NCBI GenBank assembly: GCA_021396245.1
Contig: WNYE01000163.1
Span: 1-32,854 of the forward strand
DNA: 32,854 nucleotides
Direction of reading: 5' to 3'
DNA from: Sporothrix humicola
Taxonomy: Eukaryota; Ascomycota; Sordariomycetes; Ophiostomatales; Ophiostomataceae
The notes under the pieces were generated by a model. The model was not told the DNA's origin. It did no database searches and worked only from the letters and a program-made list of their open reading frames with translations. Each line of letters begins with the position of its first letter. Within the stretch, counting starts at the first letter, position 1. Of this stretch, positions 32,524 through 32,854 are shown in pieces. The position numbers and the translations under genes are program-made.

Positions 32524-32640
32524 AAGGCCTTTCGGCCTCGTCACCCGTAAGGGGCCTTGTCTTCCTAGTGGCTTACAACCTCTCGAGCACCCTCGGTAAA
32601 AGGTAAGGAGGCAATGGGGGACTCTCCGGGGACTCCCCTC
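32524..32640. repeat. Structured GC-rich patch with nested hairpins and a direct repeat
   Basis: AGGCC and GGCCT flank a TTTC loop at 32525-32538. An outer pair AAGGCC (32524-32529) and GGCCTT (32553-32558) encloses it. CCC-GTAA-GGGG sits within. The octamer GGGGACTC is directly repeated at 32617-32624 and 32628-32635. The abrupt change to AT-rich DNA beside it suggests the end of a dispersed repeat or transposon, but no terminal repeat or target duplication is visible within the window. Confidence 0.4.
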
Positions 32641-32654
32641 GCTTTCGTACTTAA

Positions 32655-32854
32655 CTTCGATGAATTTAAATTTAAAAAACTTAAAGGAGAGCCTCGTTTA
32701 TACAAGGTTAAGTCCTTTGGTTTTTTTTTTTTTAAAGAGAGATAAAATTTATTTTTTATTTTTTACTTAATTTATAATATTATTTTTATTTTATTATATT
32801 GTATTTATTTTTTAAGTATATTATTTTAATTTTTAAAATATTTAAAATATTTTT
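32655..32854. other. AT-rich tract at window edge
   Basis: About 200 bases are made almost wholly of A and T, with only a short GC-containing interval near 32685-32720. Such blocks in ascomycete genomes are often repeats degraded by repeat-induced point mutation (RIP), or otherwise AT-rich heterochromatin. The tract is cut by the window end, so its extent is unknown. Confidence 0.6.

Larger units (their letters stand above)
32068..32854. other. PLP gene promoter, hairpin-rich patch and AT-rich end
   Basis: No gene is supported on either strand; the frame at 31903-32367 is mostly antisense to the PLP gene. From about 32068 to 32480 there is ordinary sequence that includes the PLP gene promoter. 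At 32520-32640 the sequence becomes GC-rich and structured. From about 32655 to the end it is strongly AT-rich with long A and T runs. Confidence 0.5.

Noticed and set aside
32524..32640. tRNA or structured ncRNA gene
   Set aside because: The hairpins do not form a cloverleaf, and no A-box/B-box pair could be identified by eye.

Overview
The window looks like nuclear DNA of a filamentous ascomycete (Pezizomycotina, probably Sordariomycetes). Genes are separated by 0.3-1.4 kb and carry short introns (about 63-172 bp) with GTAAGT- or GTATGT-type donors and CTAAC/CTGAC branch points. Several proteins belong to fungal-specific families (modin-like, Zds, DUF2433), and CT-rich tracts precede start codons. 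The placement is inferred from protein families and gene structure, not from a database search. No prokaryotic operon, CRISPR array, rRNA or tRNA was seen.

Layout. Plus strand: a modin-like membrane protein (990-3196) and a conserved fungal single-TM protein (4450-6519). Minus strand: a nuclear-type protein with a PUA/ASCH-like fold and a C-terminal SUMO-interacting motif (6806-9184), then a five-exon HECT E3 ubiquitin ligase of the Ufd4/TRIP12 type (9818-16792). The ligase diverges from a plus-strand tandem pair of mitochondrial enzymes: branched-chain 2-oxoacid dehydrogenase E1 alpha (17850-19313) and the coenzyme Q methyltransferase COQ5 (19989-21090). The rest is minus strand: a DUF2433 calcineurin-like phosphoesterase with an RGG tail (21714-24216), a Zds1/Zds2-like regulator (25603-28783) and an intronless PLP-dependent enzyme (29944-32067). 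The window ends in a hairpin-rich patch followed by a very AT-rich tract, possibly the edge of a repeat or RIP-affected block.

Most loci are housekeeping or regulatory genes with no obvious joint pathway, apart from the adjacent mitochondrial pair. I assembled exons by matching splice signals to reading frame and to conserved family sequence. This changes several proteins relative to their longest open frames; most importantly, the HECT catalytic cysteine lies in a small terminal exon.

The most unusual non-coding signal is two 9-mers, TACGTCGTA and TACTCCGTA (either strand). They recur in the gene-free stretches, sometimes fused into composite near-palindromes, and are densest between the PUA-like gene and the ligase gene. 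No complete novel multi-gene system could be supported.
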